This document shows positions 18,865 through 27,830 of a stretch of DNA of 57,500 bases, piece after piece. How positions within the stretch are numbered: the first letter of the stretch is position 1; the number at the start of each line of letters is the position of its first letter. The stretch comes from Quinella sp. 2Q5 (GTDB lineage Bacteria > Bacillota > Negativicutes > Selenomonadales > Selenomonadaceae), in NCBI GenBank assembly GCA_015206785.1, contig JADEZQ010000012.1, positions 1 to 57,500 of the forward strand. Direction: 5' to 3'. A program made the translations under genes and the position numbers. The notes under the pieces were generated by a model. The model had not been told where the DNA came from and did no database searches. It was given only the letters and a program-made list of their open reading frames with translations.

Positions 18865-18972
18865 GGCCGCCCATGGACGGGCGGCCGCCGGCATACGACG
18901 ACGTGATGCGTCGTTGCCGGTTCGGAGGTCCTTTTCTTTGCTACTTTCTTTTGGACCAGCAAAAGAAAGTAG
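18865..18972. repeat. Three consecutive hairpins between the PHP gene and dnaG
   Basis: Inverted repeats follow one another: GGCCGCCC / GGGCGGCC (18865-18886, perfect 8 bp), CGGCATACGACG / CGTCGTTGCCG (18889-18919, one bulge) and CTACTTTCTTTTG / CAAAAGAAAGTAG (18941-18972, perfect 13 bp, 6-nt loop). None is followed by a T-run. They resemble extragenic palindromic elements; the last one lies right before the 19-bp tandem repeat. Confidence 0.75.
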
Positions 18973-18983
18973 ATATAAACGCA

Positions 18984-19078
18984 GACGCAGTGAGCAACCG
19001 CCGACGCAGTGAGCAACCGCTGACGTATTCAACAACCGCCGACGCAGTGAGCAACCGCCGACGTATTCAACAACCGCC
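18984..19078. repeat. Five tandem copies of a 19-bp unit
   Basis: Units start at 18984, 19003, 19022, 19041 and 19060. Two versions alternate: GACGCAGTGAGCAACCGCC (units 1, 2, 4) and GACGTATTCAACAACCGCC (units 3, 5). There are no spacers, so it is not a CRISPR array. It ends 73 bases before the dnaG start and would lie in or near the dnaG leader. Confidence 0.92.
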
Positions 19079-19151
19079 GCAAAAATTCTTGCGCGACTGA
19101 AAGGAAATTCCCAAGGCGCGGGGAATATAAACGCCACGGAGGTTGAAAACG

Positions 19152-20966
19152 GTGGGCACTACACAGCTGGACGATTTCGTCGAACGAGTGAGCGAGCGGT
19201 CGGATATCTACTCCGTGATTAGCCGCTACGTGCCGCTGACCCAAAAGAGCGGACGCTGGTGGGGATGTTGCCCCTTCCACAACGAAAAAACCGCGTCCTT
19301 CTGCGTGACCCCGGAGAAAGGTTTTTTTTATTGCTTCGGTTGCGGGGCGGGCGGCAACGTCTTCAAGTTCCTGTCGCTCATTGAAAACATCAGCTACTTC
19401 GAGGCGATCAAGCTTCAGGCTCAAAGGCTGGGTATCGAAATGCCGACGCGCAGAGCTTCGCCCGAAGAAGAACGCAGGCGTCGCGAGGAGAAAACTCTGT
19501 TCAAGATCAACGAGCAGGCGCAGGATTTTTTCCACGAATGTTTAATCCGTACAGCCCGCGGCGAAGTCGGCAGGAAATATTTCGCGGGGCGTGGAATTAC
19601 GCCGGAGACGATTGAAACTTTCAAGCTGGGTTATGCGCCCGACGAATGGGAAAGTCTTCTGCCGCAACTGACGCGCCGTAATTTTCTTCCGCAACAAATC
19701 GAAGCGGCGGGTCTGATTGCCAAACGCAAAAATTCTTCGGGCTATTACGACAGATTCCGCGCGCGGGTGATGATTCCCATCGCTGACGTTGCGGGGCGAG
19801 TGGTCGGCTTTGGCGGGCGAATCATCACCGAGGACGAGGACGCGCCCAAATATCTGAACACGCCGGAGACTGCCGTCTTCAACAAGCGCAACGTGCTGTT
19901 CGGGCTCGACAAGTCCAATCGCGCCATAAACGCCGCGGGTTTCGCCATCGTCGTGGAAGGCTACATGGACGCCATCTCACTCTACAGCGCGGGTATCCGG
20001 AACGTCGTGGCGACTTTGGGAACCGCTTTCACGGGCGAACACGTCAAGCTGATTATGCGCTACGCCCGCAAAATTATTTTCTGCTACGACAGCGACGAGG
20101 CGGGGCAACGCGCAACTATCCGCGCCCTGCCAATCGTTCAAACCGCCGGTGCTCAAGTTCATGTGGTGCAGGTGCCCGACGGCAAGGACCCCGACGATTT
20201 CGTCCGCAAGCACGGCAAAGAAGCCTTCGACGCGCTCATTGCCAAAGCTCAGACGCTGATCGATTACCGCATGAAATACGTCCTTGCCCGCGCAGAATTG
20301 TCCACCGCCGACGGAAAACGCCGCGCCTTGCAGGAAATTCTGCCCGCCGTCGCCAATATTGACGAAGCCGTCACGCGCAACGAGTACACGAAAAAAATCG
20401 CCGCCGCCCTTGTCTTGGACGAGGAGATTGTTGCCGACGAATGGAAAATTTTTTCCCGCAGACAGACGACCGACGACACTGCGGAAAGAAAACCCGCTGT
20501 TCAACGCGCGAGACTGCCCAACGACAAAGCTTGCGCAGTCAGCGACGCGTGCGAATCGGTCTTGCGTATGGCGTGGCATGAAGGCGACGTGCTCGACTAC
20601 ATCTTAATCGCGGTGCCGCGGGAAATTTTTTCGCCAACGCATCAGGAGATCATCGCCTGGCTGAAGACCTGCGCGGCGGCGGGCGTTCGCCCCGACGAAA
20701 TCAGCGCGGCACAGACCTTGAGCGACGAGGCTAACGCTCAGCTGTCGAAGATTCTTGTCGGCGGCGCAGATGAACCGCGTGACACGGAACTTGCCGTCTT
20801 CGAGGATTCGATGAAAATTCTGCGGCGCGTTGCCCTCAAAAGAGAATACGACGCTCTCATGGCGAAGGCAGAAGAATACATCACGAGCGACCGCGAAACT
20901 TACGCCAAGCTGATTCGTCAATCGCTCAAAGTCAAACACGAGATGGACACCTTGAAAGGAAACTAG
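19152..20966 (+). CDS. dnaG: DNA primase
   Basis: DnaG makes RNA primers at the replication fork. The 604-residue protein has the CHC2 zinc finger (Cys40, His43, Cys61, Cys64), the catalytic core with the Toprim motifs IVVEGYMDAI and CYDSDEAGQRA, and a C-terminal helicase-interaction region (about 450-604). The start is GTG at 19152, nine bases after GGAGG; a TTG at 19143 overlaps that site. rpoD follows after 46 bases, the conserved order in Firmicutes. Confidence 0.96.
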   Translation: MGTTQLDDFVERVSERSDIYSVISRYVPLTQKSGRWWGCCPFHNEKTASFCVTPEKGFFYCFGCGAGGNVFKFLSLIENISYFEAIKLQAQRLGIEMPTRRASPEEERRRREEKTLFKINEQAQDFFHECLIRTARGEVGRKYFAGRGITPETIETFKLGYAPDEWESLLPQLTRRNFLPQQIEAAGLIAKRKNSSGYYDRFRARVMIPIADVAGRVVGFGGRIITEDEDAPKYLNTPETAVFNKRNVLFGLDKSNRAINAAGFAIVVEGYMDAISLYSAGIRNVVATLGTAFTGEHVKLIMRYARKIIFCYDSDEAGQRATIRALPIVQTAGAQVHVVQVPDGKDPDDFVRKHGKEAFDALIAKAQTLIDYRMKYVLARAELSTADGKRRALQEILPAVANIDEAVTRNEYTKKIAAALVLDEEIVADEWKIFSRRQTTDDTAERKPAVQRARLPNDKACAVSDACESVLRMAWHEGDVLDYILIAVPREIFSPTHQEIIAWLKTCAAAGVRPDEISAAQTLSDEANAQLSKILVGGADEPRDTELAVFEDSMKILRRVALKREYDALMAKAEEYITSDRETYAKLIRQSLKVKHEMDTLKGN

Positions 20967-21012
20967 CAGTGATCAAAAAATTTGACCGCTGATTTTGAAA
21001 GGAGGCTGCGAA

Positions 21013-22344
21013 ATGACAGGAGAGAGCAAATCTGTCGAACCGACGAACAAGGGCGGTCAGAGCGGCAGCCTGTCGGGAAACAAAAGACATCATTCCGCAA
21101 AAAAGCACACCGAAGCTCAAAGCCAAGCGGATAGCGCTCTCAAAACCGGCAAAGGCCGCACGCAAAAAATCGTCTCGGCTCTAATTGAGAGGGGCAAGCA
21201 ACACGGCGGCAAGCTCACCTGGAGCGATTTGGACAGAATCATTCAGGCAATGGGCATGACTAACGACACCGAAGAGATCGAAGAAATTTTCAGCATCTGC
21301 GAACGCGAGGGTATAAAGATAACCGACGAGGAAGACAACGATTATGTGGACGAACCGCCTGCCGAAGGCGCGCTTTCGCTGGAAAGCAGCTCCATCGAGT
21401 CGGAAGATTCGCTCGGTCACGCCGATTCGGCGGAAAGTATCGTTGACGACGAAGCCGGAACAACCAAGCCCGTGGCGGAAGTCGACCTTGTTCCCGACAG
21501 CGTTTCGATTGATGACCCCGTGCGCATGTACCTCAAGGAAATTGGACGCGTGCCGCTCCTTACCGCCGACCAAGAGAAAGAACTTGCCATGCGCATGGAG
21601 TCCACCGACGAGGCAGAACACACCGAAGCTCAAAAGCAACTTGCCGAAGCTAACCTGCGGCTGGTCGTGTCCATTGCCAAACGCTACGTCGGGCGCGGAA
21701 TGCTGTTTCTGGATTTGATTCAGGAGGGCAACCTTGGGCTCATCAAGGCGGTTGAGAAGTTCGATTACCACAAGGGCTACAAGTTCTCAACCTACGCCAC
21801 GTGGTGGATTCGTCAGGCGATAACCCGCGCCATTGCCGACCAAGCGCGAACTATCCGCATTCCCGTGCACATGGTCGAGACCATCAACAAACTCATCAGG
21901 GTTTCGCGCAACTTGTTGCAGAAGAACGGGCGCGAGCCTACCGACGAGGAAATTGCCGCGGAAATGGAAATCGAAGTCAACCGCGTGCGCGAGATTCGCA
22001 AAATCGCTCAAGAGCCCGTGTCGCTGGAGACACCCGTCGGCGAAGAGGACGATTCACACCTGGGCGACTTCATCGAAGACCAAGACGCCCCCGCTCCCGC
22101 CGACGCCGCGTCGTTCATGTTGCTCAAGGAACAGCTCGAAGACGTGCTCGGAACTTTGACGCCGCGAGAGAAGAACGTCCTGCGCCTGCGGTTCGGTTTG
22201 GAAGACGGTCGCGCACGAACGCTTGAGGAAGTCGGCAAAAGTTTCAACGTCACTCGCGAACGCATTCGACAAATCGAAGCCAAAGCTCTGCGCAAACTCC
22301 GTCACCCTGCACGCTCAAAGAAGCTCAAAGATTTTCTCGACTGA
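21013..22344 (+). CDS. rpoD: RNA polymerase primary sigma factor (sigma 70/sigma A)
   Basis: All conserved regions are visible in order: region 1.1 (about 45-110), an acidic Ser-rich linker, region 1.2 ([17 protein letters not shown]), region 2 with the -10 recognition helix ([19 protein letters not shown]), region 3 ([14 protein letters not shown]) and region 4 ([19 protein letters not shown]). At 443 aa it is longer than the ~375 of B. subtilis SigA, mainly because of an N-terminal extension rich in Ser, Gln and Lys. AAAGGAGG precedes the ATG at 21013. Confidence 0.97.
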   Translation: MTGESKSVEPTNKGGQSGSLSGNKRHHSAKKHTEAQSQADSALKTGKGRTQKIVSALIERGKQHGGKLTWSDLDRIIQAMGMTNDTEEIEEIFSICEREGIKITDEEDNDYVDEPPAEGALSLESSSIESEDSLGHADSAESIVDDEAGTTKPVAEVDLVPDSVSIDDPVRMYLKEIGRVPLLTADQEKELAMRMESTDEAEHTEAQKQLAEANLRLVVSIAKRYVGRGMLFLDLIQEGNLGLIKAVEKFDYHKGYKFSTYATWWIRQAITRAIADQARTIRIPVHMVETINKLIRVSRNLLQKNGREPTDEEIAAEMEIEVNRVREIRKIAQEPVSLETPVGEEDDSHLGDFIEDQDAPAPADAASFMLLKEQLEDVLGTLTPREKNVLRLRFGLEDGRARTLEEVGKSFNVTRERIRQIEAKALRKLRHPARSKKLKDFLD

Positions 22345-22353
22345 TAAAAATTT

Positions 22354-22381
22354 TTCCCCGCCGTGCGCGGGAATTTTTTTT
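22354..22381 (+). terminator. Terminator after rpoD
   Basis: TTCCC-CGC paired with GCG-(C)-GGGAA, an 8-bp stem with one bulge, is followed by eight T (22374-22381). The era ribosome site (GGAGGG, 22382) begins at once, so era is reached by read-through or from another start. Confidence 0.7.
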
Positions 22382-22393
22382 GGAGGGAACGCC

Positions 22394-23284
22394 ATGGATT
22401 ACAAGTCGGGATTCGTCGCCGTCATCGGTCGCCCAAACGTCGGCAAGTCCACGCTCATCAACCGAATCGTCGGGCAGAAGGTCGCCATCACGTCCGATAA
22501 GCCGCAGACTACGCGCAGCCGAATTCAATGCATCCTCACCCACGACGACGCGCAGATAATTTTCCTCGACACGCCCGGCATTCACAAGCCCAAGTTCAAG
22601 CTCGGCGAATATATGTTGCGCGCGGCGGAAGGCACTTTGCGCGAAGTCGACGCGATTGTCTTCGTCGTTGACGCCACGGAAAAATTTGGCGGCGGCGAGA
22701 AATATATCCTCGAACGCCTCAAGGTCACTGATCGCCCCGTCGTGCTCGCCGTCAACAAAGTCGATCTCATTGCCCGCGAAAAAATTCTGCCCATCATCGC
22801 CGACTACTCTGCGCGGCGTGATTTCGCGGCAGTCGTGCCAATCAGCGCGGCGGACGGCACCAACGTCGACGCCCTCATCAACGAGCTGAAAAATTTTTTG
22901 CCGGCGGGCGCACCGTATTATCCCGCCGACATGGTCACCGACCAGCCCGAACGTTTGATTGTCGCCGAACTCATTCGCGAAAAAATTTTGCACGCCACGC
23001 AGGACGAAGTTCCTCATTCCATCGCCGTGGACATCGACGAATTCACCGCTCGCGACGGCGGCACGATTTTCATTCGCGCGACGATTTACGTCGAACGCGA
23101 TTCGCAGAAGGGAATTCTCATCGGCAAGGGCGGCGCAATGTTGAAGACCGTCGGCGCGGCGGCTCGTCCCGAAATCGAAATGATGTTGGGCACGAAAATT
23201 TTTCTCGACCTGTGGGTCAAAGTCAAACGCGACTGGCGAAACTCCGTCGGTGCGCTGAAAACCTTCGGGCTGAAAGATTTTTGA
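22394..23284 (+). CDS. era: GTPase Era, 16S rRNA maturation factor
   Basis: Era binds the 3' end of 16S rRNA and assists 30S assembly. The 296-residue protein has the G1 motif GRPNVGKS (residues 12-19), G3 DTPG, G4 NKVD and a C-terminal KH RNA-binding domain (GILIGKGGAMLKTVG, then LWVKVKRDWR). The ATG at 22394 follows GGAGGG; an in-frame extension to 22223 overlaps rpoD and is rejected. It ends at a bidirectional terminator shared with the convergent glucosaminidase gene. Confidence 0.96.
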   Translation: MDYKSGFVAVIGRPNVGKSTLINRIVGQKVAITSDKPQTTRSRIQCILTHDDAQIIFLDTPGIHKPKFKLGEYMLRAAEGTLREVDAIVFVVDATEKFGGGEKYILERLKVTDRPVVLAVNKVDLIAREKILPIIADYSARRDFAAVVPISAADGTNVDALINELKNFLPAGAPYYPADMVTDQPERLIVAELIREKILHATQDEVPHSIAVDIDEFTARDGGTIFIRATIYVERDSQKGILIGKGGAMLKTVGAAARPEIEMMLGTKIFLDLWVKVKRDWRNSVGALKTFGLKDF

Positions 23285-23290
23285 GCCAAA

Positions 23291-23331
23291 AAAAATCCCT
23301 CGTCACTCATCGCGAGCGGCGGGGGATTTTT
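23291..23331. terminator. Bidirectional terminator between era and the glucosaminidase gene
   Basis: AAAAATCCCTCG (23291-23302) pairs with CGGGGGATTTTT (23320-23331) with one wobble; the A and T flanks give a U-tract in either direction. Confidence 0.8.
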
Positions 23332-23338
23332 GTTGCGG

Positions 23339-24550
23339 TCACTTCTTGACCTTCACGCCCTTGGAAAATTTTTCCAGGTTCGCTTGGACGGTCGGGTTGG
23401 TGGAATTCTGCGCGGCCGCCATGTTGATATACTTCCAGGCGTCGTCGTACTTTTTCTGGCGGAAGTAGGCGACGGCGATATCGTTCAGCGCGTCGGCGTT
23501 GATGGTCTCAATATTCATCGCCGCCTCGTAATCTTTAATCGCGTTCTTGTAATCGTTCTTGGCGAGCTCAAGGCGGGCGCGGTTGTGCCAGGCGTCGACG
23601 AACTTGTCATCAATCTTGAGCAACTCGTCGTAGGATTTGATGGCGTCGTCGAATTTCTTCAGCTGCTCCTGCGTCAAAGCCAAATCGAAGAGAGCTTCCT
23701 TCAATTCGGGTTCGACGTCCAGAGCGGATTTGAAATCTTCGCGTGCGCTGTAAAAATCTTCGCGCTCAAAATTCACCAGCCCGCGGTAAACATAAGCTGC
23801 GGCTTTGTCGTCGGCGAGCATGATTTTCAAGTTCGCGGCGTCAAGCGAGGCGTCGGAGGCGTCGGGCATCTGCGCCTGCATCCACAGCGTCAAAATGTCT
23901 TCGCCGTAATGATTGCCGGGCACAGCCCACACGCCGTTCAGTTGCGTCCAATGCGTGAGCTTGCCGAAAATCTGCGGGCGAAATTTTTTTATCAGCTCAT
24001 AGCGCGGGTCAACAATTTCCATACGCGGTTCACGCTTCGAGGCATAAGCCAGCAGGTGCTGAACGTGCGCGCGGACACCGAGCTCGGGCGTTGGGAAGAA
24101 CGCGCCTTTGACGCCGCCGCCGGTTGTGCCGAGCCCGCAGAAATTGTTTTGTTCGGGAACGACGTCGCCGCCGTAATTCCACGTGCCCGTTTCCTTAATC
24201 GCCTGGCAGATGGTGATGTCGGGGCGAATGCCTTCGCGACCGGCTTCGACGTAATAAAGGCGGACTAGTTCAGGCACCGAGCAGTTGATCTTCGGGAACG
24301 TGTTGCGCTTGTTGATGAAGTTGATCATCTGGTCTTGCGTGGCGACGGCTTCACCGAACAGCGGCACGTCCTCAAACTTTTCGCGCAGGACAATCATCGG
24401 TTCGCCGTGACGTGGGGCTTCGGTCAGTTCAATCTTCTTGAGCTGCCGCTTGTTGAACTTGACTTTGACCTTCTTATCGGCGGCGAAGGCACATGCCGTG
24501 ACCGTGACCGTAAGCAGGAAGATTATCGCGAGACTCAAAAATTTTTTCAT
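23339..24550 (-). CDS. Secreted glucosaminidase-domain protein with TPR repeats
   Basis: Residues 1-24 form a signal peptide. Residues ~50-215 resemble the GH73 N-acetylglucosaminidase domain (FINKRNTFPKINCSVPELVRLYY...; the probable catalytic Glu is in AIKETGTW), which cuts peptidoglycan. The C-terminal half (about 235-400) contains about four tetratricopeptide repeats (AYVYRGLVNFEREDFYSARE and similar), a protein-binding scaffold. The fusion suggests a cell-wall remodelling enzyme that is targeted by partners. The ATG at 24550 follows GTGAGGTC and lies 10 bases after the trpS stop, so the genes form an operon. Confidence 0.82.
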   Translation of the reverse strand: MKKFLSLAIIFLLTVTVTACAFAADKKVKVKFNKRQLKKIELTEAPRHGEPMIVLREKFEDVPLFGEAVATQDQMINFINKRNTFPKINCSVPELVRLYYVEAGREGIRPDITICQAIKETGTWNYGGDVVPEQNNFCGLGTTGGGVKGAFFPTPELGVRAHVQHLLAYASKREPRMEIVDPRYELIKKFRPQIFGKLTHWTQLNGVWAVPGNHYGEDILTLWMQAQMPDASDASLDAANLKIMLADDKAAAYVYRGLVNFEREDFYSAREDFKSALDVEPELKEALFDLALTQEQLKKFDDAIKSYDELLKIDDKFVDAWHNRARLELAKNDYKNAIKDYEAAMNIETINADALNDIAVAYFRQKKYDDAWKYINMAAAQNSTNPTVQANLEKFSKGVKVKK

Positions 24551-24560
24551 GGGTTCGACC

Positions 24561-25580
24561 TCACACGTTGAAATAGTCAATCTTCATGGCGCGTTTGACG
24601 CGGTTGAGAACTTGCGACGCTTTGGCGCGAGCCTTCTTCGTGCCGTCGCGCAGAATGTCCATCACTTCATCGGGACGGGCTTCGTATTCGGCATGGCGGC
24701 AGCGAATGGGTTCGAGCATCTCGTCAAGAACTTCGCGCAGATATTTTTTGCAAGCGACATCTCCCAAACCGCCGCGCTGATAATGCTCCTTCATTTCGGC
24801 GACCTTGTCGGTGTCGGTGGCGAAGGCGTCAAGGTACGTGAAGACGACGTTGCCCTCGACGTGACCGGGGTCGGAAATTTTTATGTGCGTCGGGTCGGTG
24901 AACATGTCCTTGATCTTCGCGGCGACGGTCGCGCTGTCGTCGCTTAGGTAAATCGCGTTGCCGAGGGTCTTGCTCATCTTCGCCTTGCCGTCAATGCCGG
25001 GCAGTCGGCGACAAACTTGGCTTTGCGGCAAAAAAATTTCGGGCTCAACCAAAATTCCGTCGCCGTAAAGTTCGTGCATCTTGCGGACGATTTCGCGGGT
25101 CTGTTCAAGCATGGGAGCTTGGTCTTCGCCGACGGGCACGAGGTTCGCGTCAAAGGCGGTGATGTCTGCGGCTTGGCTGACGGGATAGCACAGGAAACCG
25201 GCGGGTATGCTCGTCTCGAAATTTTTCTGCGCGATCTCGGCTTTGACGGTGGGGTTGCGTTCCAGTCGGCTGACGGTGACGATGTTCATGTAGTACGCGG
25301 TGAGCTCGAACAGCTGCGGGATTTGCGACTGAATGAAGATGGTCGACTTGGACGGGTCGATACCGACGGCGAGATAATCCAGCGCGACGTTCAAAATATT
25401 TTCGTGAACTTTGGCGGGAGTGCCCGCGTGGTCGGTGAGGGCTTGCGCGTCGGCAATCATGATGTAAATCTCGTCGAAGTCGCCGCTGTTTTGCAGGCGC
25501 ACGCGTTCGCGAAGACTGCCGACGTAGTGACCGAGGTGCAATTTTCCTGTCGGACGGTCGCCCGTCAAAATAGTTTTCAT
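24561..25580 (-). CDS. trpS: Tryptophanyl-tRNA synthetase
   Basis: TrpRS charges tRNA-Trp. The 339-residue protein has the class I signatures TGDRPTGKLHLGH (HLGH at 15-18) and KMSKT (about 197), and the family's SQIPQLFELTAYYMNIV and GEDQAPMLEQTREI segments. GAGGAGA precedes the ATG at 25580; upstream in-frame codons to 25637 cross the promoter and are rejected. No T-box leader fits between the promoter (25615) and the start. Confidence 0.96.
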   Translation of the reverse strand: MKTILTGDRPTGKLHLGHYVGSLRERVRLQNSGDFDEIYIMIADAQALTDHAGTPAKVHENILNVALDYLAVGIDPSKSTIFIQSQIPQLFELTAYYMNIVTVSRLERNPTVKAEIAQKNFETSIPAGFLCYPVSQAADITAFDANLVPVGEDQAPMLEQTREIVRKMHELYGDGILVEPEIFLPQSQVCRRLPGIDGKAKMSKTLGNAIYLSDDSATVAAKIKDMFTDPTHIKISDPGHVEGNVVFTYLDAFATDTDKVAEMKEHYQRGGLGDVACKKYLREVLDEMLEPIRCRHAEYEARPDEVMDILRDGTKKARAKASQVLNRVKRAMKIDYFNV

Positions 25581-25614
25581 GGTGATGTCTCCTCTGCAAA
25601 GAATTTCGCCGCAA

Positions 25615-25623
25615 ATTATATCA
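25615..25623 (-). promoter_or_regulatory. Extended -10 promoter of trpS
   Basis: On the minus strand TGATATAAT forms an extended -10 (TG at the right distance from TATAAT, 25615-25620). The -35 position (25638-25643, TCGAAA) is poor, as expected for the extended class. Confidence 0.6.
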
Positions 25624-25665
25624 CACGGCGGAACCATTTTCGACGGCGCGAAAAATTTTCCGATG

Positions 25666-25674
25666 TGTTATAAT
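25666..25674 (+). promoter_or_regulatory. Extended -10 promoter of the DUF116-dnaB unit
   Basis: TGTTATAAT gives an extended -10 with perfect TATAAT (25669-25674), 45 bases before the TTG start. It mirrors the trpS promoter 50 bp away. Confidence 0.65.
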
Positions 25675-25718
25675 CGGCGCGGCGGAAAATCGCCGACATC
25701 GAATTGAGGTGAACGCTC

Positions 25719-26489
25719 TTGTTGACATTGGAAGCCCTGCGCCCGAAGAAGCGGCTGTTCCTGGGATTGTTGCTGGCGTCGGAAATTTTTGTGGCGGTGG
25801 CACTCTACGGCGCGTGGAAGATAAGTTATCTCGGTCTGGAAAATATTTCTGAATACCTGCCGGCAATCGTCGGTGCGCTTTTGATTTTGGCGGGGACGGT
25901 CTCGTTCGGCGCGGTGTGCAACATGGTTTTGGCTCTCAAGGGTCTGCCGACGCTCAAACTCTTCCACCGGTGGAGTTTCGCGCTGATAAAGTATCTGTTC
26001 CCCGTGGCTGTGCGCATCGGAAAAATTTTCGGCATTCGTCGTCGGCAACTGGAAGGCTCGTTCGTGGCGGTGAGCAATTTGATCTTCATCAAGAGCGGCA
26101 TCAAAGTTCCCGCCGAACGATTGCTCGTGCTCAGCCCGCATTGCCTGCAACTGTCGAGTTGTCCGCACAAAATCACTCGCGACCCGCACAATTGCAAACG
26201 TTGCGGCAGGTGTAACGTCGGCGACCTGATGAAACTTTCCGACGAGCTGGGCTTTACGTTCTTTGTCGCGACGGGCGGGACGTTGGCTCGGCAGATGGTC
26301 AAAAAAATTCGTCCGCAAGCCGTGTTAGCAATCGCTTGCGAACGAGACCTTATGAGCGGCATTCAAGACGTTTACCCGTTGCCGGCCGTCGGCGTGCTCA
26401 ATATCCGCCCGAACGGTCCGTGCAACAACACCCGCGTGGATATCGACGAAGTGCGCCGCGTGCTCAACCGGATAATCGAAAGGGAGTGA
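25719..26489 (+). CDS. DUF116 membrane protein with a Cys-rich motif
   Basis: The 256-residue protein has two N-terminal membrane helices (about 12-33 and 45-72) and a cytoplasmic DUF116-type domain. The domain carries a cysteine cluster (LSSCPHKITRDPHNCKRCGRCNVGDL, Cys near residues 149, 159, 162 and 165) that could bind a metal or Fe-S centre, then FVATGGTLARQMV and a final VGVLNIRPNGPC. The biochemical role is unknown. The start is TTG at 25719 with GAGGTGA upstream. It is transcribed with dnaB, 6 bases downstream. Confidence 0.85.
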   Translation: MLTLEALRPKKRLFLGLLLASEIFVAVALYGAWKISYLGLENISEYLPAIVGALLILAGTVSFGAVCNMVLALKGLPTLKLFHRWSFALIKYLFPVAVRIGKIFGIRRRQLEGSFVAVSNLIFIKSGIKVPAERLLVLSPHCLQLSSCPHKITRDPHNCKRCGRCNVGDLMKLSDELGFTFFVATGGTLARQMVKKIRPQAVLAIACERDLMSGIQDVYPLPAVGVLNIRPNGPCNNTRVDIDEVRRVLNRIIERE

Positions 26490-26495
26490 TGACCT

Positions 26496-27827
26496 TTGCC
26501 AAGGGAAATGCCCGCCGACATAGAGATCGAGAAAAAAATTTTGAGCGCGATGATGCTCAAGCAGGGCGAGATTATCCCGAAGATTGCAGCCATCTTGACC
26601 GACGAGGATTTTTATCGGCAGGAGCACAGGATAATTTATCGCGCACTGCTTGCGGTCTTCAACAGCGGCACGCCCCCCGATATCCTGCTCGTGGAGAACG
26701 AACTGCGCAAAACCGGCGAACTTGAGCAGGTCAAGCGTTCGTATCTGTTCTCACTGGTCGATTTGGAATTCACCACAGCCCGCGCCGAGGCTCACGCCGA
26801 AACCATCAAGGCGAAGGCGACCCTGCGTCGGCTCATAACGGCGGGCGAGGAAATCAGCGACGAGGCACGCGACGAGAGAAACGACGTCGAAGAAGTTTTG
26901 GCGAGCGCGGAGCAAAAGATTCTGTCGGTGACCAACCGGAGCAATCAAACCGAATTGGAGCGGCTGACTGAAATTCTGCAGCGTTCGTTCGAGCGGATTC
27001 AGTTCATTCACAACCACCCCGGCGAAATCGTCGGCGTGACCACGGGTTTAATTGACCTGAACAAAGTCACCAACGGTCTGCACAAATCCGACTTGATTCT
27101 GTTGGCAGCGCGTCCTTCAATGGGCAAGACCGCTTTGGCACTCAACATCGCCGTCAACGCCGCCCGCGCAGGCAAAGTCGTTGTGCTCTTTTCGCTGGAG
27201 ATGAGCAAGCTTCAGCTCGGCAACCGAATCCTGTCCACGGCAAGCGGCGTCGACTCGATGCACCTGAACACGGGCAACCTTTCCGACGGCGATATGTCCG
27301 CGCTGATTGACGCGCTCGACGAAATGTCGCGGCTCAAGCTCATGATTGACGACACGCCCGGGGTCACGATCTTCGACATACGCGCAAAGGTTCGCCGCCT
27401 CAAACACGAATTCGGCTTGGATCTCATCGTCATCGATTATCTGCAGCTGATGCAGGGCGGGCGTTCGCGGCTGTCCGAACAAAATCGCCAACAGGAAATT
27501 TCGGAAATATCTCGTTCGCTCAAGGCTCTGGCGCGGGAGATGGACGTACCGGTCTTGGCGTTGAGTCAGCTTAGCCGCTCGGTTGAAATGCGCGCCGAAA
27601 AGAAACCGCAGTTGAGTGACCTGCGCGAATCGGGTTCGCTTGAGCAGGACGCCGATATGGTGATGTTCCTTTACCGCGACGAATATTACAACCGCGAAGA
27701 CGACGGCAACAAAAATATCGCCGAACTCATTCTTGCGAAGAATCGCAACGGCCCGACGACTTCGATACGTCTGCAGTTCCAGAAAGATATTATGCGCTTC
27801 GGTGACTTGACGCGCGTGGAGGGGTGA
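26496..27827 (+). CDS. dnaB: Replicative DNA helicase
   Basis: DnaB unwinds DNA at the replication fork as a ring-shaped hexamer. The 443-residue protein has the N-terminal primase-binding domain (IEIEKKILSAMML...), Walker A RPSMGKTAL (Lys211), Walker B IVIDYLQLM, the SQLSRSVE motif and an arginine-finger region near LRESGSLEQDADMVMFLYR. No intein interrupts it. It starts with TTG at 26496 after AAAGGGAGTGAT. The stop lies only 3 bases from the stop of the convergent penicillin-binding protein gene, with no terminator between. Confidence 0.96.
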   Translation: MPREMPADIEIEKKILSAMMLKQGEIIPKIAAILTDEDFYRQEHRIIYRALLAVFNSGTPPDILLVENELRKTGELEQVKRSYLFSLVDLEFTTARAEAHAETIKAKATLRRLITAGEEISDEARDERNDVEEVLASAEQKILSVTNRSNQTELERLTEILQRSFERIQFIHNHPGEIVGVTTGLIDLNKVTNGLHKSDLILLAARPSMGKTALALNIAVNAARAGKVVVLFSLEMSKLQLGNRILSTASGVDSMHLNTGNLSDGDMSALIDALDEMSRLKLMIDDTPGVTIFDIRAKVRRLKHEFGLDLIVIDYLQLMQGGRSRLSEQNRQQEISEISRSLKALAREMDVPVLALSQLSRSVEMRAEKKPQLSDLRESGSLEQDADMVMFLYRDEYYNREDDGNKNIAELILAKNRNGPTTSIRLQFQKDIMRFGDLTRVEG

Positions 27828-27830
27828 TGG

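Noticed and set aside
18984..19078. CRISPR array
   Set aside because: Repeat units are 19 bp and directly contiguous, with no spacers and no cas genes.
18778..19137. 119-codon leftward frame over the hairpins and 19-bp repeats
   Set aside because: It consists of translated repeat DNA with no ribosome site.
25581..25623. T-box leader for trpS (and for argS at 33437-33457)
   Set aside because: Leaders are about 20-40 nt, far too short, and lack the T-box sequence.
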